Shown: positions 19,764-30,323, counted from the stretch's first letter. The stretch: 60,532 bases of DNA from Alphaproteobacteria bacterium (GCA_030428615.1 JAUIDN010000020.1:1-60532), one strand, 5' to 3'. Program-made: numbers and translations. Notes: a model not told the origin generated them from the letters alone.

Positions 19764-20042
19764 ATGTCACGTTCCGTTTGGAAAGGTCCTTTTGTCGATA
19801 TGCATTTGCTGAAGAAATCTGAAGCAATGACAGAATCAGGCAAATCGTCACCGATTAAAACATGGTCACGTCGTTCTACGATCCTGCCACAGTTTGTCGG
19901 TCAGACATTTAATGTACATAACGGCCATAAATTCGTACCTGTTTACGTAACAGACGAAATGGTTGGCCATAAACTTGGTGAATTTGCACCGACCCGTACC
20001 TATTACGGGCATGGTGCCGATAAAAAAGCGAGGAAGAGATAG
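19764..20042 (+). CDS. rpsS: 30S ribosomal protein S19
   Basis: A 92-residue protein, the same length as in E. coli. It forms a complex with S13 in the 30S head near the A site. The N-terminus [11 protein letters not shown] and the [16 protein letters not shown] segment are diagnostic. Its TAG stop overlaps the GTG start of rplV by one base. Confidence 0.98.
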   Translation: MSRSVWKGPFVDMHLLKKSEAMTESGKSSPIKTWSRRSTILPQFVGQTFNVHNGHKFVPVYVTDEMVGHKLGEFAPTRTYYGHGADKKARKR

Positions 20043-20425
20043 TGGGTAAGAAATCAGCACCACGTCGCTTGGCCGACAATGAAGCGAACGCAGAGTTGAA
20101 GATGATTCGCGTCAGCCCCCAAAAGCTAAATTTGGTGGCCGGTCTTATTCGCGGCTTGAAAGTGGAAAAGGCACTTGCCAATCTTACTTTCTCTAAGAAA
20201 CGTATTGCAACCGACGTTAAGAAGCTTCTTGAAAGCGCTATTGCAAACGCAGAAAACAATCACGGGCTGGATGTTGATAGTCTTGTGGTTGCTGAAGCAA
20301 GTGTTGGTAAAGCGCTTGTCATGAAACGCTTCCGTGCACGTGCACGTGGTCGCGGTGCAAAAATTCTAAAACCATTCAGCAACATGCGGATTGTGGTGCG
20401 TGAAGTTGAAGAGGGAGACGAGTAA
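20042..20425 (+). CDS. rplV: 50S ribosomal protein L22
   Basis: A 127-residue protein (E. coli 110), starting with GTG that overlaps the rpsS stop; a longer N-terminus is common in alphaproteobacterial L22. Its beta-hairpin, which reaches into the exit tunnel, lies around residues 95-110 ([16 protein letters not shown]). The [20 protein letters not shown] region binds 23S rRNA. The stop overlaps the rpsC start by one base. Confidence 0.98.
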   Translation: MGKKSAPRRLADNEANAELKMIRVSPQKLNLVAGLIRGLKVEKALANLTFSKKRIATDVKKLLESAIANAENNHGLDVDSLVVAEASVGKALVMKRFRARARGRGAKILKPFSNMRIVVREVEEGDE

Positions 20426-21156
20426 TGGGTCAAAAAGTTAATCCGATAAGCCTGCGCCTGGGTATCAACCGCACTTGGGATAGTCGTTGGTATGCAGAAG
20501 GTGACAATTACGGCACAATGCTTCACGAAGATCTTAAAATTCGTGATGAGCTGTTGAGTAGCCTTAAGGCGGCGGCCGTAAGTCGAATTGTGATCGAACG
20601 TCCATCCAAAAAGATGCGTGTAACGATTTATTCTGCTCGTCCAGGCGTGATTATCGGTAAAAAGGGTGCGGACATCGACAAGCTTCGTCAGAAAATTGCC
20701 GGTATGGCCCCGTCAGCGGGTGATGTTAGCCTTAATATTGTTGAGATCAGAAAGCCTGAAATTGACGCGCAATTGGTTGCTGACAATGTAGCTCAACAGC
20801 TTGAGCGTCGTGTGGCTTTCCGCCGTGCGATGAAACGCGTCATGCAAAATGCACTTCGTCTTGGAGCGCTTGGTATTCGTATCAATTCAGCGGGTCGTCT
20901 CGGCGGTGCTGAAATCGCCCGTACCGAATGGTACCGCGAGGGACGCGTTCCGCTACACACGCTGCGCTCGGATATCGATTATGCTGAAAGTAAAGCTCAT
21001 ACAGCTTATGGCGTAATCGGCATTAAAGTCTGGATATTTAAAGGCGAGATTATGGAGCATGATCCAATGGGCCGTGATAATCGCATTAATGAGCAACAAA
21101 AATCTTCTGGTGGTGGCTCTGGCCGCGGCCCCAGAAATATGCGTAATGCGGGGTAG
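20425..21156 (+). CDS. rpsC: 30S ribosomal protein S3
   Basis: A 243-residue protein (E. coli 233). S3 lines the mRNA entry and shares helicase activity with S4. The KH domain with [15 protein letters not shown] (about residues 72-87) and the C-terminal domain with [20 protein letters not shown] are intact; the tail after residue 220 is Gly/Ser/Arg-rich. The start overlaps the rplV stop. Confidence 0.99.
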   Translation: MGQKVNPISLRLGINRTWDSRWYAEGDNYGTMLHEDLKIRDELLSSLKAAAVSRIVIERPSKKMRVTIYSARPGVIIGKKGADIDKLRQKIAGMAPSAGDVSLNIVEIRKPEIDAQLVADNVAQQLERRVAFRRAMKRVMQNALRLGALGIRINSAGRLGGAEIARTEWYREGRVPLHTLRSDIDYAESKAHTAYGVIGIKVWIFKGEIMEHDPMGRDNRINEQQKSSGGGSGRGPRNMRNAG

Positions 21157-21161
21157 TTGAT

Positions 21162-21578
21162 ATGTTACAGCCAAAAAGAACAAAATTCCGCCGCGCCCAT
21201 AAGGGTCGTATTCATGGAAACGCAAAAGGGGGCACATCGCTCACTTTTGGTTCATGTGGACTTAAAGCCCTTGAGCCGGAAAGAATCACAGCGCGTCAAA
21301 TTGAAGCGGCGCGTCGTGCAATGACTCGTCACATTAAACGTCAGGGTAAAATCTGGATCCGGGTGTTTCCGGATGTGCCGGTATCCAAAAAACCTGCAGA
21401 GGTTCGTATGGGTAAAGGTAAAGGCTCCGTTGAATATTGGGCCGCCCGTGTAAAACCTGGTCGTATACTGTTTGAAATGGATGGGGTTCCGCTTGATCTT
21501 GCGCGTGATGCGTTCGAGCGTGCCGCAGCTAAATTACCAATAGCGACGCGTTTTGTAACGCGTCTCGGTGAAAATTAG
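21162..21578 (+). CDS. rplP: 50S ribosomal protein L16
   Basis: A 138-residue protein (E. coli 136). L16 contacts the A-site tRNA elbow and completes the peptidyl-transferase region late in assembly. The N-terminus [16 protein letters not shown], the [21 protein letters not shown] helix region and the [11 protein letters not shown] motif are conserved. It follows rpsC by 5 nt and precedes rpmC by 11 nt. Confidence 0.99.
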   Translation: MLQPKRTKFRRAHKGRIHGNAKGGTSLTFGSCGLKALEPERITARQIEAARRAMTRHIKRQGKIWIRVFPDVPVSKKPAEVRMGKGKGSVEYWAARVKPGRILFEMDGVPLDLARDAFERAAAKLPIATRFVTRLGEN

Positions 21579-21589
21579 GAGAGTTCGTG

Positions 21590-21799
21590 ATGAGCAAAGC
21601 ATCTGAACTTCATAAAAAGTCTATTGAAGAGCTTCAAGGTGAGCTTGCGGATATGAAAAAAGAGCAGTTTAACCTGCGCTTTCAGCAAGCAACAAACCAG
21701 CTTGAAAATACGGCTCGTGTGCGTCAGGTACGTCGGGGTATTGCCCGCCACCAGACAGTGATTAATGCAAAGCGCTCTGGCGCGGCCGCAAAAGAATAA
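21590..21799 (+). CDS. rpmC: 50S ribosomal protein L29
   Basis: A 69-residue two-helix protein (E. coli 63) near the exit tunnel, close to L23. The [20 protein letters not shown] and [15 protein letters not shown] helices are clear. I choose ATG 21590 because AGGAG (21577-21581) lies 8 nt before it; the adjacent GTG 21587 would add one residue. Confidence 0.97.
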   Translation: MSKASELHKKSIEELQGELADMKKEQFNLRFQQATNQLENTARVRQVRRGIARHQTVINAKRSGAAAKE

Positions 21800-21811
21800 G
21801 GGATTACTCAA

Positions 21812-22048
21812 ATGCCTAAACGTATTCTACAAGGTGCAGTGGTAAGTGATGCGAATGACAAGACGGTTACCGTTCTTGTTGAGCGTCGTTTTATGCACCC
21901 TATGGTGAAAAAAGTGGTGCGTCGTTCCAAGAAGTATCGTGCGCATGACGAAAATAATGCTTTTAAAGTTGGTGATGTTGTTCGTATCGAAGAATGTCGT
22001 CCGATCTCTAAAAACAAATCGTGGACAGTTATCGGGGAAGCCAAGTAA
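21812..22048 (+). CDS. rpsQ: 30S ribosomal protein S17
   Basis: A 78-residue OB-fold protein (E. coli 84) that binds the 5' domain of 16S rRNA. The [20 protein letters not shown] and [20 protein letters not shown] segments are typical. It is followed by a 43-nt gap before rplN, slightly larger than most gaps in this operon, but with no terminator visible. Confidence 0.98.
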   Translation: MPKRILQGAVVSDANDKTVTVLVERRFMHPMVKKVVRRSKKYRAHDENNAFKVGDVVRIEECRPISKNKSWTVIGEAK

Positions 22049-22091
22049 GCGGCTGATCTGATACGTTAATTTAAGTAAGTAGGAAGAACCT

Positions 22092-22460
22092 ATGATTCAA
22101 ATGCAAACCAACCTTGACGTTGCCGATAACTCAGGCGCTCGTCGCGTGCAGTGCATCAAGGTGCTCGGCGGTTCCAAGCGGAAAGTAGCCGGTGTAGGTG
22201 ACGTAATTGTCGTCAGTGTAAAGGAAGCTATTCCGCGCGGACGCGTCAAAAAGGGAGAGGTGCATCGTGCAGTAATCGTACGCACAAAGAAAGATGTGAA
22301 GCGTATTGACGGAACAACCATCCGTTTCGATACCAATGCGGCCGTTTTGATTAATAAGCAAAACGAGCCAATTGGCACACGTATCTTTGGCCCTGTTGTA
22401 CGTGAGTTACGAGCAGCTAACCATATGAAAATTATCTCACTCGCTCCGGAGGTGCTCTAA
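22092..22460 (+). CDS. rplN: 50S ribosomal protein L14
   Basis: A 122-residue protein (E. coli 123) at the subunit interface, forming bridges with 16S rRNA helix 14. The N-terminus [17 protein letters not shown] and [21 protein letters not shown] are conserved. It starts the spc-type part of the cluster. Its TAA stop overlaps the rplX ATG (TAATG). Confidence 0.99.
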   Translation: MIQMQTNLDVADNSGARRVQCIKVLGGSKRKVAGVGDVIVVSVKEAIPRGRVKKGEVHRAVIVRTKKDVKRIDGTTIRFDTNAAVLINKQNEPIGTRIFGPVVRELRAANHMKIISLAPEVL

Positions 22461-22780
22461 TGTCAAACATTAAGTATAAAATCCGCAAAGGTGATGAAGT
22501 GATCGTGCTCACTGGTAAAGATAAGGGCAAGTCTGGTGAAATTACCAAGATGATCCCGGCAGAAGGTCGCGCGATTGTTCAGGGTGTGAACATGGTGAAA
22601 CGTCATACTAAACAGACACAAACGTCTGAAGGTGGAATTATTACCAAGGAAGCGCCAGTTCATGTTTCTAACTTGGCGCTTAAAGACCCAAAAACAGGTA
22701 AAGCAACGAAAGTTGGCTTTAAAATTGAAAAAGATGGAACGAAAACTCGTATTTCCAGATCATCAGGGGAGGCAATCTAA
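22460..22780 (+). CDS. rplX: 50S ribosomal protein L24
   Basis: A 106-residue KOW-domain protein (E. coli 104), an initiator of 50S assembly. The KOW signature [19 protein letters not shown] is at residues about 9-27, followed by [12 protein letters not shown]. Start and stop codons each overlap the neighbouring gene by one base, so it is translationally coupled to rplN and rplE. Confidence 0.98.
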   Translation: MSNIKYKIRKGDEVIVLTGKDKGKSGEITKMIPAEGRAIVQGVNMVKRHTKQTQTSEGGIITKEAPVHVSNLALKDPKTGKATKVGFKIEKDGTKTRISRSSGEAI

Positions 22781-23343
22781 TGGCTTATAGTCCTCGTCTT
22801 CGTGATGTGTACGACAAAGAAATCCGTGCAGATCTTCAAAAGGAATTTGAATACAGAAATGTAATGGAAGTTCCGAAACTGGATAAAATTGTCCTTAATA
22901 TGGGTGTTGGTGGTGCTGTTAACGACACGAAGAAAGTTAAAAAAGCGGTAGAAGAGATGACACGGATTGCGGGTCAGGCGCCTGTAACAACGCGCGCTAA
23001 GAAATCGATCGCTGGCTTTAAAGTGCGTGAAGACATGCCACTTGGCTGTAAAGTAACTTTGCGTGGGAATAGAATGTATGAATTTCTTGACCGCCTTATT
23101 CAGGTTGCCTTGCCACGTGTACGCGACTTCCGTGGTGTTAATGATAAAAGCTTTGATGGTCGCGGTAACTATGCCCTCGGTCTTAAAGAACAATTGGTGT
23201 TCACAGAAATCAACTATGACGATGTGGATGATATTCGTGGAATGGACATTATTATTTGTACGACAGCGAAAACTGACAAAGAAGCTCATGCGCTTTTATC
23301 TGGCTTCCAGATGCCGTTCGCTTCAAAAGCGGGAGAGAAATAA
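22780..23343 (+). CDS. rplE: 50S ribosomal protein L5
   Basis: A 187-residue protein (E. coli 179) of the central protuberance that binds 5S rRNA and contacts S13. Conserved parts include [39 protein letters not shown] and the C-terminal [16 protein letters not shown]. In E. coli S8 represses the spc operon at the rplE start; I did not find a convincing S8 site here. It overlaps rplX and rpsN by one base each. Confidence 0.99.
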   Translation: MAYSPRLRDVYDKEIRADLQKEFEYRNVMEVPKLDKIVLNMGVGGAVNDTKKVKKAVEEMTRIAGQAPVTTRAKKSIAGFKVREDMPLGCKVTLRGNRMYEFLDRLIQVALPRVRDFRGVNDKSFDGRGNYALGLKEQLVFTEINYDDVDDIRGMDIIICTTAKTDKEAHALLSGFQMPFASKAGEK

Positions 23344-23648
23344 TGGCTAAAGTAAGTGCAGTAAATAAAAACCTTAAGCGGGAGCGTCTGGTTAAGAAAT
23401 ATGCGGCAAAACGTGCAGCTCTCAAAGCAGCAGCGAAAGACCCAAACCTTTCATTTGATGAACAGTTTGAAGCTCGCTTGAAACTTGCAAAGTTACCACG
23501 CAACAGTGCGAAAGTTCGTCTTCGCAACCGTTGTCAGGTTACTGGTCGCCCGCGCGGTTATTACCGTAAATTTAAAATGTCTCGTGTTTCACTACGTCAA
23601 CTGGCCTCACACGGCTATTTGCCTGGCGTTGTGAAGTCGAGCTGGTAG
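23343..23648 (+). CDS. rpsN: 30S ribosomal protein S14 (zinc-free long form)
   Basis: A 101-residue S14 of the long type. It contains only one cysteine (in [11 protein letters not shown]), so it lacks the CxxC pairs of the zinc-binding short form. It sits in the 30S head beside S10 and S19. The C-terminus [20 protein letters not shown] is typical. Its start overlaps the rplE stop and rpsH follows after 13 nt. Confidence 0.98.
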   Translation: MAKVSAVNKNLKRERLVKKYAAKRAALKAAAKDPNLSFDEQFEARLKLAKLPRNSAKVRLRNRCQVTGRPRGYYRKFKMSRVSLRQLASHGYLPGVVKSSW

Positions 23649-23661
23649 GAGGACTGAATAT

Positions 23662-24060
23662 ATGTCTATGAGTGATCCTCTAGCAGATATGCTTACACGT
23701 ATCCGAAACGGACAACGTGCTAATAAGAAAGCTGTAAATTCACCTGCTTCAAAACTACGTCAGCGTGTGCTGGATGTGCTTGAGCGTGAAGGTTATATTC
23801 GTGGTTATGCCAATTCAGAATCCGAAGCGGGCAAGCCTGAAATTAACATTGAACTGAAATACCATGAAGGTGATCCGGTGATCCGCGAAATTAAACGTGT
23901 TTCAAAACCCGGCCGCCGTGTTTATTCGTCTGTGAATGATCTTCCACGGGTGCGTAATGGTCTTGGTATTTCTATTGTATCAACCCCAAAAGGTGTACTT
24001 TCCGACGCAGAAGCCCGTGCTGAAAACGTTGGTGGTGAAGTCATCTGTACAGTATTTTAG
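23662..24060 (+). CDS. rpsH: 30S ribosomal protein S8
   Basis: A 132-residue protein (E. coli 130) that binds helix 21 of 16S rRNA early in assembly. The [14 protein letters not shown]-terminus and the [20 protein letters not shown] motif are conserved. Two ATGs are possible (23662, 23668); AGGAGG at 23647-23652 favours the first, giving [10 protein letters not shown] as in alphaproteobacterial relatives. rplF follows after 9 nt. Confidence 0.98.
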   Translation: MSMSDPLADMLTRIRNGQRANKKAVNSPASKLRQRVLDVLEREGYIRGYANSESEAGKPEINIELKYHEGDPVIREIKRVSKPGRRVYSSVNDLPRVRNGLGISIVSTPKGVLSDAEARAENVGGEVICTVF

Positions 24061-24069
24061 GAGAATATT

Positions 24070-24603
24070 ATGTCTCGTATTGGTAAACAAGCTGTACAAA
24101 TTCCGGCTGGTGTCGAAGCAAACCTTGAAAACCGTATTCTTACGATTAAAGGTCCGAAAGGTACGCTTGACATGACCTTCGTAAGTGAGGTTGATGTGAA
24201 GCTCGAAGATGGTGCAGTAACAGTAACACCCCGCGGAGACGGTCAACGTGCCCGTTCCATGTGGGGAATGCAGCGTACTCTCGTTAATAACCTCGTTGAA
24301 GGTGTAACAGAAGGGTTTTCAAAAACGCTTGAGTTGAACGGTGTTGGCTACCGTGCACAGATGCAAGGGAAAAACGTAAATCTGCAACTCGGTTTTTCCC
24401 ATGACATTCTTTACGAAGTAGTCGATGGCGTTGAAGTGAAATGCCCAAACCAGACAACAATTGTTGTTTCTGGTATTGATAAACAAAAAGTCGGCCAAGT
24501 TGCGGCAGAGATTCGTGGATACCGTAAACCCGAACCTTATAAAGGTAAGGGTGTTAAGTATGAAGACGAATATATCTTCCGTAAAGAAGGCAAGAAGAAA
24601 TAG
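24070..24603 (+). CDS. rplF: 50S ribosomal protein L6
   Basis: A 177-residue protein, same length as in E. coli, with two related alpha/beta domains. It lies near the sarcin-ricin loop and affects factor binding. The [17 protein letters not shown]-terminus and the C-terminal [17 protein letters not shown] signature are present. It lies 9 nt before rplR and after rpsH. Confidence 0.99.
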   Translation: MSRIGKQAVQIPAGVEANLENRILTIKGPKGTLDMTFVSEVDVKLEDGAVTVTPRGDGQRARSMWGMQRTLVNNLVEGVTEGFSKTLELNGVGYRAQMQGKNVNLQLGFSHDILYEVVDGVEVKCPNQTTIVVSGIDKQKVGQVAAEIRGYRKPEPYKGKGVKYEDEYIFRKEGKKK

Positions 24604-24612
24604 GTACCTGTT

Positions 24613-24972
24613 ATGCAAAGTGGAAAAAAATTATTTGAACGTCGCCGTGCTCGTGTGCGGACCAGCCTACGTAAAGTGGCTAACGGCCGTCCACGTCTTT
24701 CAATTCATCGTACCAACCAGCATATTTATGCTCAAGTTATCGATGATGAAAAAGGGGCGACAATCGTCGCTGCTTCTACACTTGATGGTGATCTAAAGAA
24801 GCTGAAAGTAGGAAGTAATTCAGAGGCTGCTGCAGCCGTTGGTAAATTAATAGCAGACCGTGCTAAAAAGGCCGGTGTTGAACAAGTTGTTTTTGATCGG
24901 GGTGGTTTTCTTTACCACGGTCGTGTTAAAGCGCTTGCCGATGCCGCTCGTGAAGCCGGTTTGAATTTCTAA
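24613..24972 (+). CDS. rplR: 50S ribosomal protein L18
   Basis: A 119-residue protein (E. coli 117) of the central protuberance that brings 5S rRNA to the large subunit with L5. The basic N-terminus ([12 protein letters not shown]), the [18 protein letters not shown] strand region and the C-terminal [23 protein letters not shown] motif are typical. Gaps to neighbours are about 10 nt. Confidence 0.98.
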   Translation: MQSGKKLFERRRARVRTSLRKVANGRPRLSIHRTNQHIYAQVIDDEKGATIVAASTLDGDLKKLKVGSNSEAAAAVGKLIADRAKKAGVEQVVFDRGGFLYHGRVKALADAAREAGLNF

Positions 24973-24982
24973 GGAATAGATT

Positions 24983-25537
24983 ATGGCTAGAGCAGAAAGA
25001 GAACCTCGTCAGGAAAGTGAACTCGCTGAAAGGCTCGTTCATATTAACCGGGTTGCCAAAGTGGTTAAAGGTGGCCGTCGTTTTGGATTTGCAGCACTTG
25101 TTGTTGTGGGCGATCAGAAAGGCCGTGTTGGCTTTGGTAAAGGTAAAGCACGTGAAGTTCCGGAAGCTATCCGTAAAGCGACGGAAGCTGCCAAAAAGAA
25201 CATGATCCGCGTGGCACTTCGCGAAGGACGTACACTTCATCATGATATTGAAGGCCGTCATGGTGCGGGTAAGGTTGTTATCCGTTCAGCGCAGCCTGGT
25301 ACCGGTATCATCGCCGGTGGTCCGATGCGTGCGGTGTTTGAGGCGCTTGGCGTGCAGGATGTTGTGACGAAATCACTTGGTACATCAAACCCGTATAATA
25401 TGATTCGCGGTACGTTTGATGCGCTGTCAAAGCAGGTTTCACCACGTATGATTGCTTCACGTCGCGGCAAAAAAGTAAGCGATATCGTTGCCCGTCGCGG
25501 GGACCGTAGAGCCGAAGCCTCTGAAGGTACGGAGTAA
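24983..25537 (+). CDS. rpsE: 30S ribosomal protein S5
   Basis: A 184-residue protein (E. coli 167), with short N- and C-terminal extensions common in this class. It works with S4 and S12 in fidelity and lines the mRNA entry. The double-stranded-RNA-binding-like domain with [20 protein letters not shown] and [17 protein letters not shown], and the ARPGTG-like [16 protein letters not shown] segment, are intact. Confidence 0.99.
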   Translation: MARAEREPRQESELAERLVHINRVAKVVKGGRRFGFAALVVVGDQKGRVGFGKGKAREVPEAIRKATEAAKKNMIRVALREGRTLHHDIEGRHGAGKVVIRSAQPGTGIIAGGPMRAVFEALGVQDVVTKSLGTSNPYNMIRGTFDALSKQVSPRMIASRRGKKVSDIVARRGDRRAEASEGTE

Positions 25538-25542
25538 GTTAA

Positions 25543-25728
25543 ATGGCGAAGAAAACAATAAAAGTAACACAAATAGGCAGCCCGATTCGTCGAACTGCAG
25601 ATCAAAGAGCGACATTGATCGGTCTTGGACTTAATAAAATGCACCGGACTCGCGAGTTGGAAGATACACCAGCCGTGCGTGGTATGATCCGTAAGGTTCA
25701 TCACATGGTCAAAGTTGAAGGTGAATAG
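25543..25728 (+). CDS. rpmD: 50S ribosomal protein L30
   Basis: A 61-residue protein (E. coli 59). The short alpha/beta fold is recognisable by [27 protein letters not shown] and [14 protein letters not shown]. It binds 5S/23S rRNA on the large subunit. It starts 5 nt after rpsE and is followed by rplO after 8 nt. Confidence 0.98.
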   Translation: MAKKTIKVTQIGSPIRRTADQRATLIGLGLNKMHRTRELEDTPAVRGMIRKVHHMVKVEGE

Positions 25729-25736
25729 GTGAAATT

Positions 25737-26216
25737 ATGAAACTTAATGAACTTGCAAATAAACCTGGTTCAGCAAAGCCGAGAAAGCGAATTGGTCGCG
25801 GTATTGGCTCTGGAACCGGTAAAACGGGTGGCCGTGGTGTAAAGGGTCAGAAATCGCGCTCAGGTGTTGCCATTAAAGGCTTCGAAGGCGGGCAAATGCC
25901 GATCCATATGCGTCTTCCAAAGCGCGGATTTAACAATATTAATGCCAAAACATTTGTTCCGGTAAATATTGGTCGTCTGCAGGAAGCAATTGATGCCAAG
26001 AAAATTGATGCTAAAAAGCCAATCACTATAGATGTGTTGAAAGCAGCTGGTGTGGTAAAAGGTGTTAAAGATGGTGTCCGCCTACTCGGGAATGGTGAAA
26101 TTAAGGCAAAGGTAAATGTTGAAGTGTCCGGCGCATCAGCAGCAGCAATTGCTGCGGTTGAAAAAGCAGGCGGAACTGTGACTGTACCGGCCAAGGTTGA
26201 AACTGAAGCAAACTAA
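25737..26216 (+). CDS. rplO: 50S ribosomal protein L15
   Basis: A 159-residue protein (E. coli 144). The glycine/arginine-rich N-terminal extension ([25 protein letters not shown], about residues 18-42) threads into rRNA; the globular C-terminal domain ends at about residue 155. It is the last ribosomal gene before secY, which starts 43 nt later, the usual spc order. Confidence 0.98.
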   Translation: MKLNELANKPGSAKPRKRIGRGIGSGTGKTGGRGVKGQKSRSGVAIKGFEGGQMPIHMRLPKRGFNNINAKTFVPVNIGRLQEAIDAKKIDAKKPITIDVLKAAGVVKGVKDGVRLLGNGEIKAKVNVEVSGASAAAIAAVEKAGGTVTVPAKVETEAN

Positions 26217-26259
26217 CCTTACATTGAAATAATTGATATTAAGGCATAGGGACTAAAAA

Positions 26260-27597
26260 ATGGCATCAGCAGCGGAACAATTAGCGGGTAATATGAGCCT
26301 CGGTGCTTTTTCGAAAGCTACCGAACTTAAGAAACGCATTTGGTTCACGCTACTTGCGCTGATGGTATACCGTCTAGCGACTTATGTTCCTCTACCCGGT
26401 ATTGATCCAATCGCGCTCGAGCAGATGTTTTCTCAAAACCAGGGTGGAATCCTTGGGATGCTTGATTTGTTCAATGGTGGTGCTATCCAGCGCATGAGCC
26501 TGATCGCGCTTGGTATTATGCCGTACATTTCATCCTCAATTATTATGCAGCTCATGACATCCATGAGTGTTTCTCTTAAGGAACTAAAAAAAGAAGGCGA
26601 AGCAGGCCGACGCAAGATCAACCAGTATACGAGGTATGGTACGGTTCTTCTTTGCGTTGTTCAGTCTTATGCCATCGCCACTGGACTAGAGCAAAATATT
26701 GCTGTTGATCCGGGGCTCTTTTTCCGCATGACAACGGTGATTACGCTTACGGGTGGGACAATGTTCCTCGTCTGGTTAGGGGAGCAAATTACAGCACGTG
26801 GTGTTGGTAACGGTATTTCCCTTATTATCTTTGCGGGAATTGTTGCACAGCTTCCTATTGCCATAGCAAGTACCCTTGACATGAGCGCCAAAGGAACACT
26901 TGGTGGCCCACTTGTTATTGTAGCGCTTATTTTAATGGTTATTGCAGTGATTGCGATTATCGTTTTTGTTGAACGGGCGCAGCGCCGTGTTCTTATTCAA
27001 TACCCGAAAAGACAACAGGCAAACGGTATGGCTCAGGGTGAGCAATCCCATATGCCACTTAAGCTTAATACGGCAGGGGTTATTCCGCCGATTTTTGCAT
27101 CGTCACTTCTTTTGATGCCGATGTCACTTGCAGGGTTTGCCAATGAAAACAGCCCGGAATGGGTAACGACGCTGACTTCATTGCTGGGTGTCGGGCAACC
27201 GCTTTATTTACTGTTCTATACCGCAGGTATAGTATTTTTCTGTTTCTTTTATACGGCACTTGTATTCAATCCCGATGAAACAGCAGATAACCTTAAGAAA
27301 TATGGCGGCTTCATCCCCGGTATTCGTCCCGGAAAAAATACGGCCAAATATCTGGATTATGTTCTTACGCGCTTAACCGTAGTCGGTGCCATCTACCTTT
27401 GTGGTGTTTGTCTGCTTCCTGAAATATTAAAAGCTCAATATGCCATTCCATTTTATTTTGGAGGAACGTCGCTTTTGATTGTGGTCAATGTGACCATGGA
27501 CACCGTTGGGCAAATCCATAGTCATCTTATGGCTCACCAATATGAAGGTCTGATGAAAAAATCGAAGCTTCGTGGTGGGAAAAGGCGCCGCAGATGA
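26260..27597 (+). CDS. secY: Preprotein translocase subunit SecY
   Basis: A 445-residue integral membrane protein with ten predicted transmembrane helices, the channel of the Sec translocon. The plug region (residues about 60-75, [19 protein letters not shown]), the [12 protein letters not shown] helix 5 and the cytoplasmic loop with QYPKRQQ are conserved. It pairs with SecE (318-515). No rpmJ follows; adk begins inside the last codons, its ATG overlapping the SecY stop (ATGA). Confidence 0.99.
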   Translation: MASAAEQLAGNMSLGAFSKATELKKRIWFTLLALMVYRLATYVPLPGIDPIALEQMFSQNQGGILGMLDLFNGGAIQRMSLIALGIMPYISSSIIMQLMTSMSVSLKELKKEGEAGRRKINQYTRYGTVLLCVVQSYAIATGLEQNIAVDPGLFFRMTTVITLTGGTMFLVWLGEQITARGVGNGISLIIFAGIVAQLPIAIASTLDMSAKGTLGGPLVIVALILMVIAVIAIIVFVERAQRRVLIQYPKRQQANGMAQGEQSHMPLKLNTAGVIPPIFASSLLLMPMSLAGFANENSPEWVTTLTSLLGVGQPLYLLFYTAGIVFFCFFYTALVFNPDETADNLKKYGGFIPGIRPGKNTAKYLDYVLTRLTVVGAIYLCGVCLLPEILKAQYAIPFYFGGTSLLIVVNVTMDTVGQIHSHLMAHQYEGLMKKSKLRGGKRRRR

Positions 27598-28247
27598 TAA
27601 TTATTTTACTTGGCCCTCCAGGTGCAGGAAAAGGGACACAGGCACAAAGAATAGAAAGCTCGCAGGGGCTGGTTCAGCTATCAACGGGTGATATGCTTAG
27701 AGCGGCTGTATCTGCAGGAACAGAAGTTGGAAAGAAAGCTAAAGAATTCATGGATGCCGGGAAGCTGGTGACCGATGAAATCGTTATAGGAATTATCGCG
27801 GACCGAATTGAAGAGGATGATTGCAGGAAGGGTTTCCTTCTTGATGGATTCCCACGGACCGTTGCTCAGGCGGAAGCCTTGGATAATATGCTTGATCAAA
27901 AAAACCTGAAACTCGATGCTGTTATCGAAATGAAGGTGGATGATGAAGCGTTGGTAGATCGGATTACTGGACGTTATACATGTGCTGAATGTAATCAGGG
28001 ATATCATGATGTAAACCTTAAGCCCAAAGTTGAAGGCGTCTGCGACAACTGCGGCTCTACGAATTTCAAACGCCGGGCGGATGATAATCGGGAAACCGTG
28101 TCGTCACGTCTGGAAGCCTACCACGCTCAAACTGCTCCGTTGCTTCCCTATTATGAAGCAAAGGGCATATTGAAAGTGGTAGATGGGATGGCTGATATTG
28201 ATAGTGTCACCGCCCAAATAAGTGATGTATTAAGTAGCTTGAAATAA
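27594..28247 (+). CDS. adk: Adenylate kinase with Cys4 zinc-type LID
   Basis: A 217-residue long-form adenylate kinase (ATP + AMP to 2 ADP). The P-loop [10 protein letters not shown] is at 7-16 and the AMP-binding region with DGFPRT at 84-89. The LID carries four cysteines, C130, C133, C150 and C153, in the CxxC...CxxC pattern that binds zinc in Gram-positive and some alphaproteobacterial kinases; E. coli Adk lacks it. It overlaps secY by 4 nt. A promoter lies in the 157-nt gap before rpsM. Confidence 0.98.
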   Translation: MIIILLGPPGAGKGTQAQRIESSQGLVQLSTGDMLRAAVSAGTEVGKKAKEFMDAGKLVTDEIVIGIIADRIEEDDCRKGFLLDGFPRTVAQAEALDNMLDQKNLKLDAVIEMKVDDEALVDRITGRYTCAECNQGYHDVNLKPKVEGVCDNCGSTNFKRRADDNRETVSSRLEAYHAQTAPLLPYYEAKGILKVVDGMADIDSVTAQISDVLSSLK

Positions 28248-28297
28248 GCCTTGTATCTATGAGGTAAAGTTTTTTCCAAAAAGCTTTTCTTCAAAGG

Positions 28298-28325
28298 TTG
28301 ACTAAGTGTTCTTAATACCTATAAT
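28298..28325 (+). promoter_or_regulatory. Sigma70 promoter of the rpsM-rpsK operon
   Basis: TTGACT (28298-28303) and a perfect TATAAT (28320-28325) with a 16-nt spacer lie 80 nt before the rpsM start. It gives the alpha-type operon its own transcript, separate from the long upstream S10-spc unit. No terminator is visible after adk, so read-through would also contribute. Confidence 0.8.
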
Positions 28326-28404
28326 CGCGCAACTTCATGTCATGCTTATTAGCGTGATTTTTGTTGCTGAATTGGTTTGAATTTTTAGATCGGGAGAAAC
28401 GATC

Positions 28405-28773
28405 GTGGCGCGTATTTCTGGCGTTAATATACCCACCGGAAAAAGGGTGGAAATCGCATTAACCTATATCCATGGGATTGGGCTTACATCTGCGAAAGAT
28501 ATTTGTAAAAAAAATGGCATTGCACCCGAACGGCGTGTGAATGAACTTAGTGACGCGGAAGTTATTAAAATCCGCGAAACAATCGATTCCGAATATATGG
28601 TCGAAGGTGACCGCCGTCGGGATGTTGCCATGAACATTAAACGTTTACTTGACCTTGGTACTTATCGCGGTCTTCGCCACCGTAAGAGATTACCTGTTCG
28701 TGGTCAACGCACTAGCACCAACGCGCGTACCCGTAAGGGTAAGGCAGTTGCTATTGCCGGTAAGAAAAAATAA
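28405..28773 (+). CDS. rpsM: 30S ribosomal protein S13
   Basis: A 122-residue protein (E. coli 118) starting with GTG after a GGGAGAAAC ribosome-binding region. S13 contacts the P-site tRNA and L5 in bridge B1. [25 protein letters not shown] and the C-terminal [13 protein letters not shown] are conserved. It opens the operon rpsM-rpsK-rpoA-rplQ; rpsD is absent here, as usual in alphaproteobacteria. Confidence 0.98.
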   Translation: MARISGVNIPTGKRVEIALTYIHGIGLTSAKDICKKNGIAPERRVNELSDAEVIKIRETIDSEYMVEGDRRRDVAMNIKRLLDLGTYRGLRHRKRLPVRGQRTSTNARTRKGKAVAIAGKKK

Positions 28774-28784
28774 GGATACTGACA

Positions 28785-29171
28785 ATGGCTGGTGAAAAGA
28801 GAGTTAAGCGCAAAGAGCGTAAAAACATCACAAATGGTATTGCACATGTGAACAGCACATTTAACAATACGATTATTACTATTGCTGACGTACAGGGAAA
28901 TACTATTTCCTGGTCAACCGCCGGTGCGATGGGGTTTAAGGGTTCACGTAAGTCAACACCTTATGCAGCTCAAATTGCGGGCGAGGACGCTGGTAAGAAA
29001 GCAATGGAGCATGGCATCAAAACGCTGGAAGTTGAGGTAAAAGGGCCGGGGTCTGGTCGCGAATCAGCTTTGCGTGCATTGATGGCACTTGGAATTACTA
29101 TTACATCGATTCGTGATGTCACACCAATCCCACATAATGGATGTCGTGCGCCGAAACGTCGTAGAGTGTAA
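28785..29171 (+). CDS. rpsK: 30S ribosomal protein S11
   Basis: A 128-residue protein (E. coli 129) on the 30S platform near the E site. The [18 protein letters not shown] segment, [19 protein letters not shown] and the C-terminal [19 protein letters not shown] signature are complete. It starts 11 nt after rpsM and is followed by a strong hairpin terminator before rpoA. Confidence 0.99.
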   Translation: MAGEKRVKRKERKNITNGIAHVNSTFNNTIITIADVQGNTISWSTAGAMGFKGSRKSTPYAAQIAGEDAGKKAMEHGIKTLEVEVKGPGSGRESALRALMALGITITSIRDVTPIPHNGCRAPKRRRV

Positions 29172-29176
29172 ATTTG

Positions 29177-29213
29177 ATATTTCCCGCTGGTCTAGGAGTG
29201 GGAAATATTTTTT
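29177..29213 (+). terminator. Strong terminator-like hairpin between rpsK and rpoA
   Basis: ATATTTCCCGCT (29177-29188) pairs with AGTGGGAAATAT (29197-29208) over 12 bp with one G-U and an 8-nt loop, followed by TTTTTTA (29208-29214). All the features of an intrinsic terminator are present in the 78-nt gap inside the alpha operon. Since no obvious promoter follows, it should lower rpoA-rplQ relative to rpsM-rpsK, or be overcome by antitermination. Confidence 0.75.
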
Positions 29214-29249
29214 ATATTAAGCCTGACCTAAATAGATAAGGATTTAACC

Positions 29250-30272
29250 GTGATCCAAAATAACTGGCAAGAGCTAATAAAACCAACAACCCTTGAAATT
29301 ATTCAAAAGGGCGCGGAACGTAGAAAAGCAACCGTTGTTGCTGAACCACTTGAGCGTGGTTTTGGTATGACGCTTGGTAATGCGCTTCGTCGTGTACTTC
29401 TTTCGTCGCTGCAGGGTTCTGCGGTTACATCAGTACATATTGATAACGTACTCCATGAGTTTTCATCCATTGCGGGCGTTCGCGAAGATGTGACGGATAT
29501 TATCCTGAACATTAAAAAGCTCGCTGTTAGCATGGAAGATGAGATTGAAGGCGCTCGCCGCCTCACCCTGCAGGCTACTGGCCCGGGTGAAGTGACAGCT
29601 TCCCAGATTGAGGAAGTAACCGGCATTAATATTCATAACCCTGATCTTGTGATTTGCAATCTTGATGATGGTGCGGATCTTCGAATGGAACTTACTGTTG
29701 ATACCGGTAAAGGGTATGTTGCAGCAGTTAATAACCGTGCAGATGATGCGCCGATCGGCCTTATTCCGGTTGACAGCCTGTTCAGTCCGGTAACTCGTGT
29801 CAGTTACAAGGTGGATAACACCCGTGAAGGTCAGATCCTTGATTATGACAAACTCACTATGGATATCGAAACAAATGGAACGGTAACGCCAGAAGATGCG
29901 ATTGCATTTGCAGCACGTATTCTTCAGGATCAGCTTCAAACATTCATCAACTTTGATGAACCGGAAGATACAACATCTGACAGAGAATCTGACGAGCCGG
30001 AATTCAACCGTAATCTTCTTCGTCGTGTTGATGAGCTTGAACTTAGTGTTCGTTCTGCAAACTGTCTGAAGAATGATAATATCGTTTATATCGGTGATCT
30101 TGTGCGCAAGACAGAAGCGGAAATGCTTCGTACACCAAACTTTGGTCGTAAATCACTGAATGAAATTAAAGAAGTTCTCTCATCAATGGGGCTTCGTCTT
30201 GGTATGGAAAATCCGGGATGGCCGCCAGAAAATATTGAAGAACTTGTGAAAAAACTGGAACAGGAATTTTAA
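29250..30272 (+). CDS. rpoA: DNA-directed RNA polymerase subunit alpha
   Basis: A 340-residue alpha subunit (E. coli 329) starting with GTG after AAGGAT. The N-terminal domain (about 1-235, with [19 protein letters not shown]) dimerises and nucleates assembly; an acidic linker with repeated Asp/Glu (about 236-258) leads to the C-terminal domain (about 260-325, [38 protein letters not shown]) that contacts UP elements and activators. It is separated from rpsK by a terminator-like hairpin. Confidence 0.99.
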   Translation: MIQNNWQELIKPTTLEIIQKGAERRKATVVAEPLERGFGMTLGNALRRVLLSSLQGSAVTSVHIDNVLHEFSSIAGVREDVTDIILNIKKLAVSMEDEIEGARRLTLQATGPGEVTASQIEEVTGINIHNPDLVICNLDDGADLRMELTVDTGKGYVAAVNNRADDAPIGLIPVDSLFSPVTRVSYKVDNTREGQILDYDKLTMDIETNGTVTPEDAIAFAARILQDQLQTFINFDEPEDTTSDRESDEPEFNRNLLRRVDELELSVRSANCLKNDNIVYIGDLVRKTEAEMLRTPNFGRKSLNEIKEVLSSMGLRLGMENPGWPPENIEELVKKLEQEF

Positions 30273-30323
30273 TTATATGGGATCGGGTCCGGTTTTCGGA
30301 TACCCCCTCAAGGAGTAAAGGAT

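Noticed and set aside
27598-28404. Missing rpmJ between secY and rpsM
   Set aside because: Absence of rpmJ here and of rpsD in the next operon is normal for alphaproteobacteria, so it is not a deletion.
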